Part shown: piece after piece, positions 1 through 8,859 of the stretch
Numbering within the stretch: position 1 is the first letter of the stretch
Layout: each line of letters starts with the position of its first letter
Origin: Bacillota bacterium
Lineage (GTDB): Bacteria; Bacillota_G; Limnochordia; DTU010
NCBI GenBank assembly: GCA_012799255.1
Contig: JAAZLQ010000398.1
Coordinates: forward strand, 1-43,538
Length of the DNA: 43,538 nucleotides
Direction of reading: 5' to 3'
The notes under the pieces: generated by a model
Databases searched by the model: none
What the model saw: only the letters and a program-made list of their open reading frames with translations
Told to the model about the DNA's origin: nothing
Made by a program: the position numbers and the translations under genes

Positions 1-641
1 ACCTGCCGCAACAAGCCATCAACACGGTACCTAACCTTCATCCTATCTTCGTGAGGTTCGAGATGAATGTCGCTGGCTTTTTGGGTAATGGCCTGTTCCA
101 GAATCAAGTTAGCTAGTTTCACTCCTGGCGCATCACCCAAGTACTCCTGAGTATCTTGTACTTCCTTTGTTTCCACATCGTCTTTATAGCCATCAATCAG
201 CTCGCGGGCACTTTGGGCAATGTTTCGAGTGCGTTGAAATGCTTCAATAATCTCATCTTCTGTAGCAACTAGAGGCTTAATGATTTTGCCTGTAAGACGT
301 TGCAGATCATCGATAATGTTAATGTCCAAGGGATCTGCCATGGCCATAATCAAAAAACCATCTTGAAGTTCTATAGGTAAAACGAACTTTGAGGTGATAA
401 CGGAAGCAGGCACCAACCCTACGACCTCCGGGGAGAGATAACGTCTGGTAAAATCTACCCGTTCGAGCTTTAAGTGTTCACTGAGGGCATCTGCAACCTG
501 GGTATCTGAAACTAAGCCCAGCCTAACTAGGCTATGGCCAAGACGATCCCCGGTTCTGGCCTGATCTTCCAAAGCCGCGGCCAGCTGCTCATCAGTGAGC
601 AGACCTTGATCTTGCAAAATATCTCCCAGACGTTTGCGCAT
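1..641 (-). CDS. Type II secretion / type IV pilus assembly ATPase (PilB/GspE-like), N-terminal part
   Basis: Only about 213 N-terminal codons lie in the window; the gene runs off the left edge. Translation from the ATG at 641 begins MRKRLGDILQDQGLLTDEQL, the usual opening of the MshEN/GspE N-terminal domain. A second N-domain stretch follows around residues 60-160. The visible part ends in the start of the ATPase N2 domain, with the typical string KASDIHLEPHEDRMKVRYR. The Walker A/B core lies outside the window. The family powers assembly of type IV pili or pseudopili at the cytoplasmic face of the membrane. The gene is separated from the SCIFF maturase gene by a terminator. Start context is an AGAGGTGG-like ribosome site. 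Family assignment is firm; PilB versus GspE cannot be decided here. Confidence 0.85.
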   Translation of the reverse strand, partial: MRKRLGDILQDQGLLTDEQLAAALEDQARTGDRLGHSLVRLGLVSDTQVADALSEHLKLERVDFTRRYLSPEVVGLVPASVITSKFVLPIELQDGFLIMAMADPLDINIIDDLQRLTGKIIKPLVATEDEIIEAFQRTRNIAQSARELIDGYKDDVETKEVQDTQEYLGDAPGVKLANLILEQAITQKASDIHLEPHEDRMKVRYRVDGLLRQ

Positions 642-665
642 AATTTTCGGAAGCCACCTCTCTAC

Positions 666-701
666 AAAAAAACCGGCTCAAAGCAAATGCTTCAGCCGGT
701 T
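666..701 (-). terminator. Rho-independent terminator downstream of the SCIFF maturase gene
   Basis: Read on the minus strand, an AACCGGCT...AGCCGGTT stem, extended by a nearly complementary inner part, is followed directly by seven T residues. It lies 78 bases after the maturase stop and just before the PilB/GspE-like gene, so it separates the two units. Confidence 0.85.
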
Positions 702-778
702 GCACTACTGACTCCAAACAAGCCAAGTGCCCAAATACAGCTTGTCCTTCCTCGTCTCCGTAAGGCGAATGTATTCTG

Positions 779-2149
779 TTATATATCGGTGCTACAAGCC
801 TGAATATAGAATGAGCACTCGAGACGCTTCTTCTCCATTATACACGACAATTCGTCGACTCCCTGGAAATTTCCTGCATGCTCCAGGTTATTTTTTGGAC
901 AGCCACCGCTACAATAATACTTCCCCCAACAGCCCTTACAGACGGGGTTGTTAAGCACATGGGCATCTTTCAACATCGTTGGCAACTCCTGATTCAAGAT
1001 GCCGGTCCAAACGTCACCCAACACATAGTCTTCATCACCTACAAACTGGTGACAAGGAAATAGTTCACCCTGGGGAGTCACTGCCAAATACTCGTAACCT
1101 GCACCACAACCTGATAGTCTTTTATACAGGCAAGGACCTTTCTTGAGTTCTACATTGAAGTGGAAGAAATTAAAGGGCTTGGTCGCTTGGCGCTCTAAAT
1201 AAAGCTCTGCGAGACGTTCATACTCCTGCAAAATCTGGGGTAAATGCTCTTCCCTTAAAGCATAATCCTCCGCCGGATCCGTTACTACTGGCTCCATAGA
1301 AATCTGCTCAAACCCCAAATCATTGAGATGGGCCACATCCAAAGCAAAGTCGAGATTATGGGCAGTAAAAGTACCGCGTACATAATAACTCTTGTTTTGC
1401 CTGTTCTCTACCAAACGCTGAAACCTAGGAACAATAGTGTCATAAACCGAACCCCTTTTGGTGACAGTGTGCCTAAGTCGATCATTGACTTCTTTACGCC
1501 CATCGAGACTAAGCACCACATTGTACATCTCTGCATTGATAAAGTCTTCAATCTCTGGTGTCAAACCTAAGCCATTGGTAGTAATTGTAAAGCGAAACGT
1601 TTTTCCATGTTTCTTGGCTTCTTCCTTGGCATAAAGAACCGTGTCCCTAACCACATCCCAGTTCATCAGGGGCTCCCCACCAAAAAAGTCGATTTCTAGT
1701 TGCTTACGATATTTCGAAGCACGAATCAAAAAATCAACCGCGGCCTTAGCAACTTCCAAGGGCATCAACTCGCGAATACCTTCAAAATCGCCAGTAGAAG
1801 CGAAACAGTAGGCGCACCGCAAGTTACAATCATGGGCCACATTCAAACAGAGAGCCTTCACAACCGACTCAGGCCTCGGTGGAACTTCGGTTAGGTCAAC
1901 GCTAAAAAGCAAACCTTCCTCAATCAAGTAGAGGATCTCCTCCCCTACTTCCGTATACTCGGGATGCTGAGCGACAAAGGCCCGCAAGTCCGCGATGCTT
2001 TGCATCTCTTGGTCTTCTCTAATCAAATTGATCAGGTCTAAAGCCTGGGTATCCAAGACATGTACTGCCCCAGAATTACCATCGACAGCAAGATGCTGAC
2101 CCTTTTGGCTAAAAGTATGAACACAGGTTTTATCTAACAAGACTTTCAC
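779..2149 (-). CDS. scfB: Thioether cross-link-forming SCIFF peptide maturase (radical SAM, ranthipeptide synthase)
   Basis: Radical SAM/SPASM enzyme that should install thioether bonds on the SCIFF peptide encoded immediately upstream. The N-terminus has the family hallmark CVHTF...NSGAVHVLD, a peptide-recognition region. It is followed by the radical SAM cysteine motif CNLRCAYC, then FFGGEP, and a C-terminal SPASM domain with cysteines in CGAGYEY, PCHQF, CKGCWGKYYCSGGC and LSCIMEKK. The length, about 456 residues, is normal for the family. The reading frame stays open to a TTG at 2179, but that start lies inside an intercistronic hairpin. I prefer GTG at 2149, just before the conserved N-terminus; TTG at 2173 is also possible. 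Identity is certain from motifs plus the adjacent SCIFF gene. The exact start is not. Confidence 0.93.
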   Translation of the reverse strand: MKVLLDKTCVHTFSQKGQHLAVDGNSGAVHVLDTQALDLINLIREDQEMQSIADLRAFVAQHPEYTEVGEEILYLIEEGLLFSVDLTEVPPRPESVVKALCLNVAHDCNLRCAYCFASTGDFEGIRELMPLEVAKAAVDFLIRASKYRKQLEIDFFGGEPLMNWDVVRDTVLYAKEEAKKHGKTFRFTITTNGLGLTPEIEDFINAEMYNVVLSLDGRKEVNDRLRHTVTKRGSVYDTIVPRFQRLVENRQNKSYYVRGTFTAHNLDFALDVAHLNDLGFEQISMEPVVTDPAEDYALREEHLPQILQEYERLAELYLERQATKPFNFFHFNVELKKGPCLYKRLSGCGAGYEYLAVTPQGELFPCHQFVGDEDYVLGDVWTGILNQELPTMLKDAHVLNNPVCKGCWGKYYCSGGCPKNNLEHAGNFQGVDELSCIMEKKRLECSFYIQACSTDI

Positions 2150-2174
2150 TCCCACTAAATCCTGGCCAATCAAA

Positions 2175-2205
2175 AGCAACCTTCTGACTAGTGTAGAAGG
2201 TTGCT
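2175..2205 (-). promoter_or_regulatory. Intercistronic hairpin between SCIFF peptide and maturase genes
   Basis: A perfect 11-bp stem (AGCAACCTTCT / AGAAGGTTGCT) with a 9-base loop lies 9 bases after the SCIFF stop. On the transcript it is followed by a short TTTT, and its 3' arm carries the only AGAAGG-like ribosome site before the upstream TTG starts of the maturase. It could act as a partial terminator or translational brake, so that more peptide than enzyme is made, or as a 3' stabiliser of the SCIFF mRNA. The stem is seen directly; the role is inference. Confidence 0.65.
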
Positions 2206-2213
2206 AGACTGCC

Positions 2214-2357
2214 TTATCTTTCACAAGCTTGATTACCCACAGTGCAAGAGGTCTTACAGGCCGATTGACACGAAGTTTGACACTCGCCGCATCCGCCAGT
2301 AAGTAAAGTAGTTTGCAATGGTGTACCACTCAATGTTCTAATATGTTTCTTTTTCAC
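2214..2357 (-). CDS. scfA: SCIFF ranthipeptide precursor (six cysteines in forty-five)
   Basis: A 47-residue peptide beginning MKKKHIRTLSGTPLQTTLLT, followed by a Cys-rich core with exactly six cysteines at positions 23, 26, 30, 34, 38 and 45. This is the defining pattern of the SCIFF family, nearly universal in Clostridia and modified by the radical SAM maturase encoded next door. The GTG start is supported by a perfect AAGGAGG ten bases upstream. The ATG codons just upstream of it lead straight into a stop. Members of the family have been linked to quorum-sensing-like regulation in some clostridia; no function can be deduced from this locus alone. Confidence 0.93.
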   Translation of the reverse strand: MKKKHIRTLSGTPLQTTLLTGGCGECQTSCQSACKTSCTVGNQACER

Positions 2358-2389
2358 TTCATCATGCCTCCTTAGGGTCGTATATTAGC

Positions 2390-2418
2390 ATATTACCATA
2401 AACAGGTCTAGATGGCAA
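2390..2418 (-). promoter_or_regulatory. Sigma-A type promoter of the SCIFF operon
   Basis: On the minus strand TTGCCA (-35, 2413-2418), a 17-base spacer and TAATAT (-10, 2390-2395) lie upstream of the SCIFF start, giving a predicted leader of roughly 25 bases. The match to the consensus is good. Confidence 0.65.
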
Positions 2419-2505
2419 AACCCTTCAGTTCTTCCAACTTCAAGCAGGAAATTTCTGTGTAAGGCGGAAGTAAACAAGAATTACCAATGCTGAAGGAGTG
2501 ACCCC

Positions 2506-4527
2506 ATGAAAAGTCGTGGCAAATTTAACCTTAACTTAAGAGCCAAGTTGATTCTGGCCTTTGTGGCGATTGCATTGATACCCCTAGTAGCCTTAACTGT
2601 AGTGGTTATCTCACAGACGCAAACGACGCTCACCGCCATCGTAGATGCGAATCTTGGAGATCAGGCTCAGCGCATTGCTGTTTCAGTCAGTGAGGCTATT
2701 AACCAACTCAGCCATGACCTCCGCAACTTATCGGTCAATCCCTCCATCGAGCAGATGGCTGTACTAAGGCCCACAAATCTCGTCAAGGAGCTGGGACTTG
2801 AGGGCAAGACGGTTGAGCAAATGGAAGCCATCATGAACGAAACCAGAAATCTGGAGTCCAATAGCCGTACTCAGGCTTTTATGGAAAGCACAGTTGCTGA
2901 GGGCAATGGGTTTTCACAACTGATTGTGGTCAACCTAGACGGAATGGTGCTCGGCGCCACAGAGAGACCTGATCGCTTTGTCCATCTAGAGGAGCCCTGG
3001 TTTCAAGCTGCCCTAGAAAACGGTGTCTACGTTAGTGATCTTCAGAAACTTCCTGGAAAGGAAGATGAATATGGTCTGATTATCGCCACCGTTATTTATC
3101 GTTCTTCCACAGTAAACGCCTCTGGTACTGGTAGACCGGCCGGAATCATTAGAGGGTTGGTTCCCCTCAATTATTTCACTGATAACATGATCTCAATTCT
3201 TGACGGAGTTGATCATGGGGAGTTGCAGTTCTTAAGCAATGGCGAAGTAATCTTCGGTATCGCGAATAACCCAAATGGTACTGCCCTTACTGTATATCTT
3301 GATCAAGTAAAACCTACTTCCATCACCTTATCAGACGAGCTTTCCGGGGATAATGGACAGGATAGTACTGGAGCAGAAGCGATTACAGGATTTGCCCAGG
3401 TGGAATTCACACTAGCTACGATCGAACATGACTGGCAGGTCCGTATTGCCCAACCTACCAGCTACGCCCTGGCGCTTGTTCGCAATCTTACCAGCATCGC
3501 CACAGTTGGAACAGCAATTACTGTGATCGCAGTTGCCATTGTAGCGTTCGTTTTGGCCAGTAGTATTGCAGAACCAATCAGACAACTTACGCAACATGCT
3601 CGAGGTGTTGCCCAAGGTCATTTGCGGCAATACCGGACCAAACGCATTAGACGTGATGAGACTGGTGAATTAACTGAAGCTTTTAATGGTATGACTACGC
3701 AATTGGCCCGCCTCCTACATCGAATTCGTACCGCCAGCAATGCCTTGGCCAACTCTAGTCAGGAGATAAGCGCTGGTATGCAAGAAATGGCTGCAGGAGC
3801 GCAAAACCAAACGGAAGACATCCTCAACGGTACCGAGCAGATCGAAGAGATGAATCGGATCATGACGGGAATTGACCAAAGGGCGAACCAAGCTCTCCTG
3901 TTGTCAAAGAACGCAACTGAAGCAGCTATTCAAGGCGAAGAGCAAGCCAGAGAAGCGGTTGACGGTATGGAAGGTATTAAGAAATCCGTAGACAGCCTTG
4001 GTGAGCAAATCGAGGAAGTTGCGAAAATCCTGGCTTTGATCCGGGATATTGCCGAGCAAACTAATCTTCTAGCCCTCAATGCATCCATAGAAGCGGCCCG
4101 GGCAGGTGAACAAGGTCGTAGTTTCGCAGTTGTTGCCCAAGAAGTGGGCGACCTTGCGGTTCGTTCTCAGACGGCCACTGCAGAAATCGACCAGGTATTA
4201 CGCCGCATTCATGACGAAACTTCCCGCTCTATCGCGAGCGTAGAAACTGGGCAAAGGGAAGTCTTTGAAGTCCGCCAAGCCCTCCAAGAGATCACCAAAG
4301 CCACCAAGGACACTGAGGTTCTTGTTCAAGAAATTGCTCAGGAATCGATTGCTCAAACGAACCGCACTAAAGAAGCGGTGGCACTGTTTGAGTCCATCGG
4401 TGAGATAACAGAACAAACTGCGGCTGGTACAGAAGAAACTGCAGCTGCTGCACAGCATCTAGCTGAACTGGCCAGCGAGCTTCAAAGCATCATCGCCAGT
4501 TTTCATCGGGAAGGTTCAAAGGAGTAA
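2506..4527 (+). CDS. Methyl-accepting chemotaxis protein with Cache-type sensor domain
   Basis: A 673-residue transmembrane chemoreceptor. The first membrane segment is at about residues 14-36. It is followed by an extracellular Cache-like sensor of about 290 residues, a second membrane segment at about 328-350, a HAMP domain starting at [13 protein letters not shown], and a long helical signalling domain. The highly conserved hairpin tip, [19 protein letters not shown], sits near residue 516. The receptor would pass an extracellular signal to CheA/CheW; the ligand cannot be told. The ATG is preceded by GAAGGAG at good spacing. It stands alone on the plus strand, divergent from the SCIFF operon, with its own terminator, so it is an orphan receptor with no che genes nearby. 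Confidence 0.95.
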   Translation: MKSRGKFNLNLRAKLILAFVAIALIPLVALTVVVISQTQTTLTAIVDANLGDQAQRIAVSVSEAINQLSHDLRNLSVNPSIEQMAVLRPTNLVKELGLEGKTVEQMEAIMNETRNLESNSRTQAFMESTVAEGNGFSQLIVVNLDGMVLGATERPDRFVHLEEPWFQAALENGVYVSDLQKLPGKEDEYGLIIATVIYRSSTVNASGTGRPAGIIRGLVPLNYFTDNMISILDGVDHGELQFLSNGEVIFGIANNPNGTALTVYLDQVKPTSITLSDELSGDNGQDSTGAEAITGFAQVEFTLATIEHDWQVRIAQPTSYALALVRNLTSIATVGTAITVIAVAIVAFVLASSIAEPIRQLTQHARGVAQGHLRQYRTKRIRRDETGELTEAFNGMTTQLARLLHRIRTASNALANSSQEISAGMQEMAAGAQNQTEDILNGTEQIEEMNRIMTGIDQRANQALLLSKNATEAAIQGEEQAREAVDGMEGIKKSVDSLGEQIEEVAKILALIRDIAEQTNLLALNASIEAARAGEQGRSFAVVAQEVGDLAVRSQTATAEIDQVLRRIHDETSRSIASVETGQREVFEVRQALQEITKATKDTEVLVQEIAQESIAQTNRTKEAVALFESIGEITEQTAAGTEETAAAAQHLAELASELQSIIASFHREGSKE

Positions 4528-4532
4528 AATTA

Positions 4533-4567
4533 AGAGAGGACATACTCTAGATATGTCCTCTCTTTTG
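4533..4567 (+). terminator. Terminator of the chemoreceptor gene
   Basis: A perfect 12-bp stem AGAGAGGACATA / TATGTCCTCTCT is followed by TTTTG six bases after the receptor stop. The complementary strand also reads into a weak T-rich stretch, so it may serve the convergent DUF1667 operon as well. Confidence 0.85.
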
Positions 4568-4582
4568 CTTTTCAATAATCCT

Positions 4583-4939
4583 CTATAAATCTCGGGATGC
4601 TACCAAATCCACACCTAGACCAAGGAAATCACTTACAATGACATCACCCATGGTCACGGGGGCCTTTACCACCAAATTGGCAACGGCCAACATTCCTTCA
4701 GCAAGCTTCTCTTTGGGGATAGGCTTGTCTGTACGAACTGGCAGTAGTGGATGGATACCACCTTCTGCTTTCACAATAGTGGTCAAAGTCCGTTCTGGAG
4801 CTGTATGCTCTTTAGTGGCATAAACCTTACCGCGAGCACACTTGTTTCCCGTAAGGGAAAGAATCTCATTGTTTTCCCCTAGTTCTAACACGACGTCACA
4901 ACTTAATGGACAAACGGTACAAGTAATGTGTTTTTCCAT
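4583..4939 (-). CDS. DUF1667-type small iron-sulfur-like protein of GlpA-like dehydrogenase operons
   Basis: A protein of about 118 residues with N-terminal cysteines in CTVCPLSC and a further CARG, suggesting metal or Fe-S binding. Genes of this type are regularly found third in operons after a GlpA-like dehydrogenase and an FAD/NAD oxidoreductase, as here, and the protein is probably part of that complex. The frame is open further upstream to 4966, but the ATG at 4939 lies four bases beyond the stop of the preceding gene and has AAGGAGG at proper spacing, so it is preferred. Function beyond the association is unknown. Confidence 0.85.
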   Translation of the reverse strand: MEKHITCTVCPLSCDVVLELGENNEILSLTGNKCARGKVYATKEHTAPERTLTTIVKAEGGIHPLLPVRTDKPIPKEKLAEGMLAVANLVVKAPVTMGDVIVSDFLGLGVDLVASRDL

Positions 4940-4943
4940 GAAT

Positions 4944-6194
4944 CTAACCCTCCTTAGCAGGAACAATCTGAATGGTAAGGGTATCTCCCTCGATGCTCTG
5001 CAACTGCTCGGGAGTGAGTTTTACTTCCAGCATTTCGCTAGGACGCACAGTTTGCTTCTTGATCCTGCGAATCCCGCCCACATCTAAGAAGACATCTTCA
5101 TCTGGTCTTTGCACTCTCATAAAGAACTCCACAGGTTCAGTAGTGGAAATCTCATGGGGAACAACGTAACGAATGTTGTCGCCAGCCTTCACTTTAATGC
5201 GCTTAGGTGCTTCTAGACTCTGGCCGAGCGCATAGCGGGCAGCAAATTGTCCAGCCCGTTCAGACTCTCTAGAAACATTGTCAACCAAGTCGTGGACATG
5301 CAAGACGTTACCGCAAGCAAAAACGCCTTCCAGATTTGTCATCATAAAGTCATTCACAATTGGTCCATTCGTAATCGGATCGATCTCTACTCCAGCTTGA
5401 TTGGATAGTTCGTTTTCTGGTACTAAACCAACTGAGAGTAGGAGCGTATCACATTCGATTTTACGTTCTGTTCCAGGAATGGGAGTCCAGTTTTCATCAA
5501 CTTGGGCGATGGTAACAGCTTCAATACGCTCGTCACCGTGAATATCTACAACTGTGGACTGTAGATACAAAGGAATATCATAGTCTTCAAGACATTGCAC
5601 GACGTTACGGGTAAGTCCGGCAGCGTAAGGAAGTACTTCAACCACCGCTTCTACCTTAGCACCTTCTAAGGTAAAACGACGGGCCATAATCAAACCAATG
5701 TCACCGGAGCCTAAAATAACGGCCTTTTTGCCTGGCATGTACCCATCAATGTTTACGTAACGCTGGGCAGTTCCTGCCGAATATACTCCTGCAGGGCGGG
5801 TTCCAGGAATTCTGAGTGCTCCCCTGGTTCTCTCCCGGCATCCCATGGCTAAGACAATGGACTTAGCAGTAATTTCGTGCATTCCTTTGGAATTAACAGC
5901 ATAGATTTTCCGCTCTGGAGTTACCTCCAAAACCATGGTTTCTAAAAGCACATCTATGTCAGTTTCCTTTAGTTCATTAATGAAACGTTGGGCATATTCT
6001 GGACCAGTCAACTCTGCTTTAAAGCGATGCAATCCAAAACCATGGTGAATACACTGTTGGAGAATTCCACCCAACTCGTTGTTCCGTTCAATAATCAAGA
6101 CCTTGCCTGCTCCCTCTTTGTGAGCTGCAATAGCGGCAGCTAAGCCAGCCGGTCCTCCCCCGATTACGGCCACATCAACCTGAAGTTGAATCAT
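4944..6194 (-). CDS. FAD/NAD(P)-dependent oxidoreductase (partner of GlpA-like dehydrogenase)
   Basis: A 416-residue pyridine-nucleotide-disulfide-type flavoprotein. The N-terminal FAD fingerprint is VIGGGPAGLAAAIAA and the second dinucleotide fold is AVILGSGDIGLIMARR. A C-terminal FAD-binding string, GVFACGNVLHVHDLVDN, is followed by a short beta-rich tail. It overlaps the upstream GlpA-like gene by 4 bases (ATGA), so translation is probably coupled. In such operons it would pass electrons between the substrate-oxidising flavoprotein and NAD(P) or another carrier. The substrate is inferred only from the neighbour. Confidence 0.88.
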   Translation of the reverse strand: MIQLQVDVAVIGGGPAGLAAAIAAHKEGAGKVLIIERNNELGGILQQCIHHGFGLHRFKAELTGPEYAQRFINELKETDIDVLLETMVLEVTPERKIYAVNSKGMHEITAKSIVLAMGCRERTRGALRIPGTRPAGVYSAGTAQRYVNIDGYMPGKKAVILGSGDIGLIMARRFTLEGAKVEAVVEVLPYAAGLTRNVVQCLEDYDIPLYLQSTVVDIHGDERIEAVTIAQVDENWTPIPGTERKIECDTLLLSVGLVPENELSNQAGVEIDPITNGPIVNDFMMTNLEGVFACGNVLHVHDLVDNVSRESERAGQFAARYALGQSLEAPKRIKVKAGDNIRYVVPHEISTTEPVEFFMRVQRPDEDVFLDVGGIRRIKKQTVRPSEMLEVKLTPEQLQSIEGDTLTIQIVPAKEG

Positions 6195-7666
6195 GATGGC
6201 AACACCTCACTCTGGTAAAGTTCTTTTGCCTCGTATTTCACCTGTTCGCTACCTGAACGACTCTTGAGCACTTGTGTTACAGGAATGTCCAGTTCTCTGC
6301 TGAGAATTTGTGTGATGAAGGGTTGGCAAAATCCTCCTTGACAACGTCCAGCTCCGGCCCTTGCCCTAAACTTGATTCCATCAAGGGTACGGGCTCCTCT
6401 GTGAATGGCATCCACGATTTCACCTTCAGTGATGCTTTCGCAACGGCAGATGATCCGACCATATCTAGGATCTTTCTTGACCAGGGCATCCTGCTCTTCT
6501 CTGGAAAGATCTGCAAAGCGGATATATTCACGGCGGGGGTTAAAGTCTTCTTTAGGTTCAAGTTCAAGACCTGCTTCGGTTAAGAGTCTCGGTACATCGG
6601 CTGCAATAGCAGGTGCTGCAGTTAGACCAGGAGATTCCATACCAGCAAGGTGGATCAATCCAGGAACGTTTGGTGACAGCTCAACAATAAAGTCACCGCG
6701 ATCGCTAGCAGCTCTTACTCCAGCAAACTGGGCAATGATCTTTCTTGGATCTAAACTTGGAACTAAGCTCTTAGCACCTTCAAGAATCCTCTGAAATGCA
6801 TCAGTGGTGGTTCCTAGGTCTTCTTTGTCAGGTACATTGTCCCCTGTTGGTCCCATCATCAGGTTACCAGCAGCTGTAGGAATTACCAGAATTCCCTTAC
6901 TCAACTTACCAGGAACTGGGAAAATAGTGGATTTCACAACATCCTTAACAGATAGGTCAAAGATGTACTCTTCACCTTTCCGAGGACGAATGGAAAAATA
7001 GTCGTCACCAAACATGCGAGCAATATCGTCCGTAAACAGTCCGGCAGCATTAATGACATAATCTGCCTCAACAATTACGTTGCTGGTTTCGAGATATTTT
7101 TTGCGTCCTTCAGTCCAGGCATTGGTTACTCTGGCATTAGTAATGTACTTTGCCCCATTTTGCACTGCATTCTCCATTAAGGCTGCAGCTAGTTCAAAGG
7201 GCATAACAGAGCCACCTTCTGGTGCAAATAAGGCACCAACGATACCAGGATCTAAGTTAGGCTCTTGGGCGTGAACCTCTTCCTTGCTGAGCAAACGTAG
7301 GTTTACACCGCGGTCTTTACCCCTTTGATAGTACTCCTTAACGGTTTCCATCTCTTCTTCGTTGCGGGCAACGAGTAAAATCCCGTTTTGCTTAAAGCAC
7401 ACATTCAGCTCTTCGCAAAGCTGTGGATACATTTGGTTACCAGGAAAACAATATTTAGCTTTTAACGTTCCGGGCTCCTCATGAAAACCTCCGTGGACAA
7501 TACCACTGTTTGCCTTCGTAGTACCCCAGCCCACCTCAGGCTCTGCCTCAATAAGTAGCACATCAAGCTTATAACGGCTTAATTCTCTGGCCACTGAGGT
7601 TCCGATAATTCCGCCACCTATGATGGCCACTTGTACAGAACGTTTTTCCTTACCCATTCCTTCCAT
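6191..7666 (-). CDS. FAD-dependent dehydrogenase, anaerobic glycerol-3-phosphate dehydrogenase GlpA-like, with BFD-type [2Fe-2S] domain
   Basis: About 490 residues. The N-terminal DAO-type FAD fold carries AIIGGGIIGTSVARELSRY and STTKANSGIVHGG-like strings. The C-terminus is a bacterioferritin-associated-ferredoxin-like domain with cysteines in ICRCES and AGRCQGGFC, which would bind a [2Fe-2S] cluster. This layout is that of anaerobic GlpA and related 2-hydroxyacid or glycerol-3-phosphate dehydrogenases. It heads a three-gene unit with the next two genes. Two in-frame ATGs follow AAGGAGG; the one at 7666 has the better spacing (7 bases), the one at 7672 only one base. A strong hairpin with T-run stands 35 bases before the start and could act as a leader attenuator. 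Confidence 0.87.
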   Translation of the reverse strand: MEGMGKEKRSVQVAIIGGGIIGTSVARELSRYKLDVLLIEAEPEVGWGTTKANSGIVHGGFHEEPGTLKAKYCFPGNQMYPQLCEELNVCFKQNGILLVARNEEEMETVKEYYQRGKDRGVNLRLLSKEEVHAQEPNLDPGIVGALFAPEGGSVMPFELAAALMENAVQNGAKYITNARVTNAWTEGRKKYLETSNVIVEADYVINAAGLFTDDIARMFGDDYFSIRPRKGEEYIFDLSVKDVVKSTIFPVPGKLSKGILVIPTAAGNLMMGPTGDNVPDKEDLGTTTDAFQRILEGAKSLVPSLDPRKIIAQFAGVRAASDRGDFIVELSPNVPGLIHLAGMESPGLTAAPAIAADVPRLLTEAGLELEPKEDFNPRREYIRFADLSREEQDALVKKDPRYGRIICRCESITEGEIVDAIHRGARTLDGIKFRARAGAGRCQGGFCQPFITQILSRELDIPVTQVLKSRSGSEQVKYEAKELYQSEVLPS

Positions 7667-7700
7667 AGCCATTCCTCCTTACTTTTTAGTTCGGGACAGC

Positions 7701-7748
7701 AAAAAAAGCCCTCCCAAGGGGTCGCAAAATACCCCCTTGGTAGGACTT
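7701..7748 (-). terminator. Strong rho-independent terminator after the oppDF-like genes, or attenuator before the GlpA-like operon
   Basis: The minus strand carries a 16-bp stem (AAGTCCTACCAAGGGG / CCCCTTGGGAGGGCTT, one mismatch and one wobble) followed by seven T. It lies 95 bases after the oppF-like stop and only 35 bases before the GlpA-like start, leaving almost no room for a separate promoter between them. Confidence 0.85.
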
Positions 7749-7763
7749 TCTCTTTTCTCTCGT

Positions 7764-7822
7764 CCTTCAGGATATAATATAAAAATATCTCAATACTATG
7801 ATACACCATTTACTCCTGAAGG
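7764..7822 (-). repeat. Inverted repeat bracketing an AT-rich stretch upstream of the terminator/attenuator
   Basis: CCTTCAGGA at 7764-7772 and its exact complement TCCTGAAGG at 7814-7822 flank 41 very AT-rich bases. The inner arm continues into AGGAC on the minus strand, which can also pair with GTCCT of the terminator stem, so alternative foldings are possible. No clear -35/-10 pair was found in the AT-rich part. Confidence 0.45.
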
Positions 7823-7842
7823 GCAAGTACCCTTATTCTTTT

Positions 7843-8856
7843 TTATGCTCCTTTTTCACCTGCAGTTGCCGCAGGAACCAAATGACAGGCCACAAAGTGT
7901 CCATCACCAGAATCTACAAACTCTGGTTCCTGTGTCTTACAGATATCCATCACCTTGGGACACCTAGTGTGGAAACGGCAGCCCTTCGGTGGGTTGATTG
8001 GGCTCGGTACATCGCCCTTGAGCAAAATACGTTCCTTCTTGATTGTGGGATCCGCCTCAGGAATAGCGGAAAGTAGAGCTTGAGTATAAGGATGCTTCGG
8101 ATTGCGGTACAACTCGTTTTTATCCGTGAGCTCCACAATCTTACCAAGATACATGACTGCCACACGATCAGAAATATGCTTAACAACACTTAAGTCATGG
8201 GCAATAAACAGATAGGTCAAATCAAACTCTCTTTGGAGATCTTGAAGCAGGTTAATAACTTGAGCTTGAATAGATACGTCCAAGGCAGAAACCGGCTCAT
8301 CACAAATGATCAAACGGGGATTAACCGCTAGTGCTCTAGCAATTCCCACCCTTTGCCTTTGCCCACCAGAGAACTCATGGGGGAAGCGTCTCGCATGAAA
8401 CGCACTTAAGCCTACTACCTCAAGTAGCTCCCGTACCCGCTTCTCCTTTTCAGGTCCTTTAGCTAAGTTGTGAATATGCAAGGGTTCTCCAATAATGTCA
8501 CCAACAGTCATCCTTGGATTAAGGGAACCGTAGGGATCTTGGAAAATAATCTGCATGTCTTTACGCAATTCGCGCAGTTCATCTTTAGGTAAAGACGGAA
8601 CATCTTTACCGTCAAAGATCACTTGACCGGAGGTTGGTTCAATCAAACGCAAAATCACGCGACCTGTGGTAGTTTTTCCGCAACCACTTTCGCCAACAAG
8701 CCCCAGGGTTTCACCTTTGTGGACATTAAAACTAACATTATCCACCGCTTGCACTGCCCCTACTTGCTTTGAAAAAATGATACCCTGACGGATGGGAAAA
8801 TGTTTGACTAAGTTCTTTACTTCAAGTAATACTTCTTGTTTTACTGCTGTAGCCAT
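7843..8856 (-). CDS. Oligopeptide/dipeptide ABC transporter ATP-binding protein (OppF/DppF-like)
   Basis: A 337-residue ABC ATPase. Walker A is [12 protein letters not shown], the signature is [15 protein letters not shown] and Walker B is [12 protein letters not shown]. It ends with the OppD/F C-terminal domain, including [14 protein letters not shown], typical of the family and proposed to hold an Fe-S cluster. It follows the OppD-like gene by 3 bases. The pair has no permease or binding-protein gene beside it. A strong terminator follows. The substrate is unknown; the family imports peptides, nickel or oligosaccharides. Confidence 0.92.
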   Translation of the reverse strand: MATAVKQEVLLEVKNLVKHFPIRQGIIFSKQVGAVQAVDNVSFNVHKGETLGLVGESGCGKTTTGRVILRLIEPTSGQVIFDGKDVPSLPKDELRELRKDMQIIFQDPYGSLNPRMTVGDIIGEPLHIHNLAKGPEKEKRVRELLEVVGLSAFHARRFPHEFSGGQRQRVGIARALAVNPRLIICDEPVSALDVSIQAQVINLLQDLQREFDLTYLFIAHDLSVVKHISDRVAVMYLGKIVELTDKNELYRNPKHPYTQALLSAIPEADPTIKKERILLKGDVPSPINPPKGCRFHTRCPKVMDICKTQEPEFVDSGDGHFVACHLVPAATAGEKGA

Positions 8857-8859
8857 GGT

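Noticed and set aside
6272..6583. Plus-strand open frame of 103 codons, one of many antisense frames.
   Set aside because: It lies opposite the GlpA-like gene, has no ribosome site and gives no recognisable protein; the same holds for the other antisense frames in the window.
7701..7822. Glycine riboswitch or T-box in front of the GlpA-like operon.
   Set aside because: The conserved cores of both RNA classes are missing; only a terminator and simple inverted repeats are seen.
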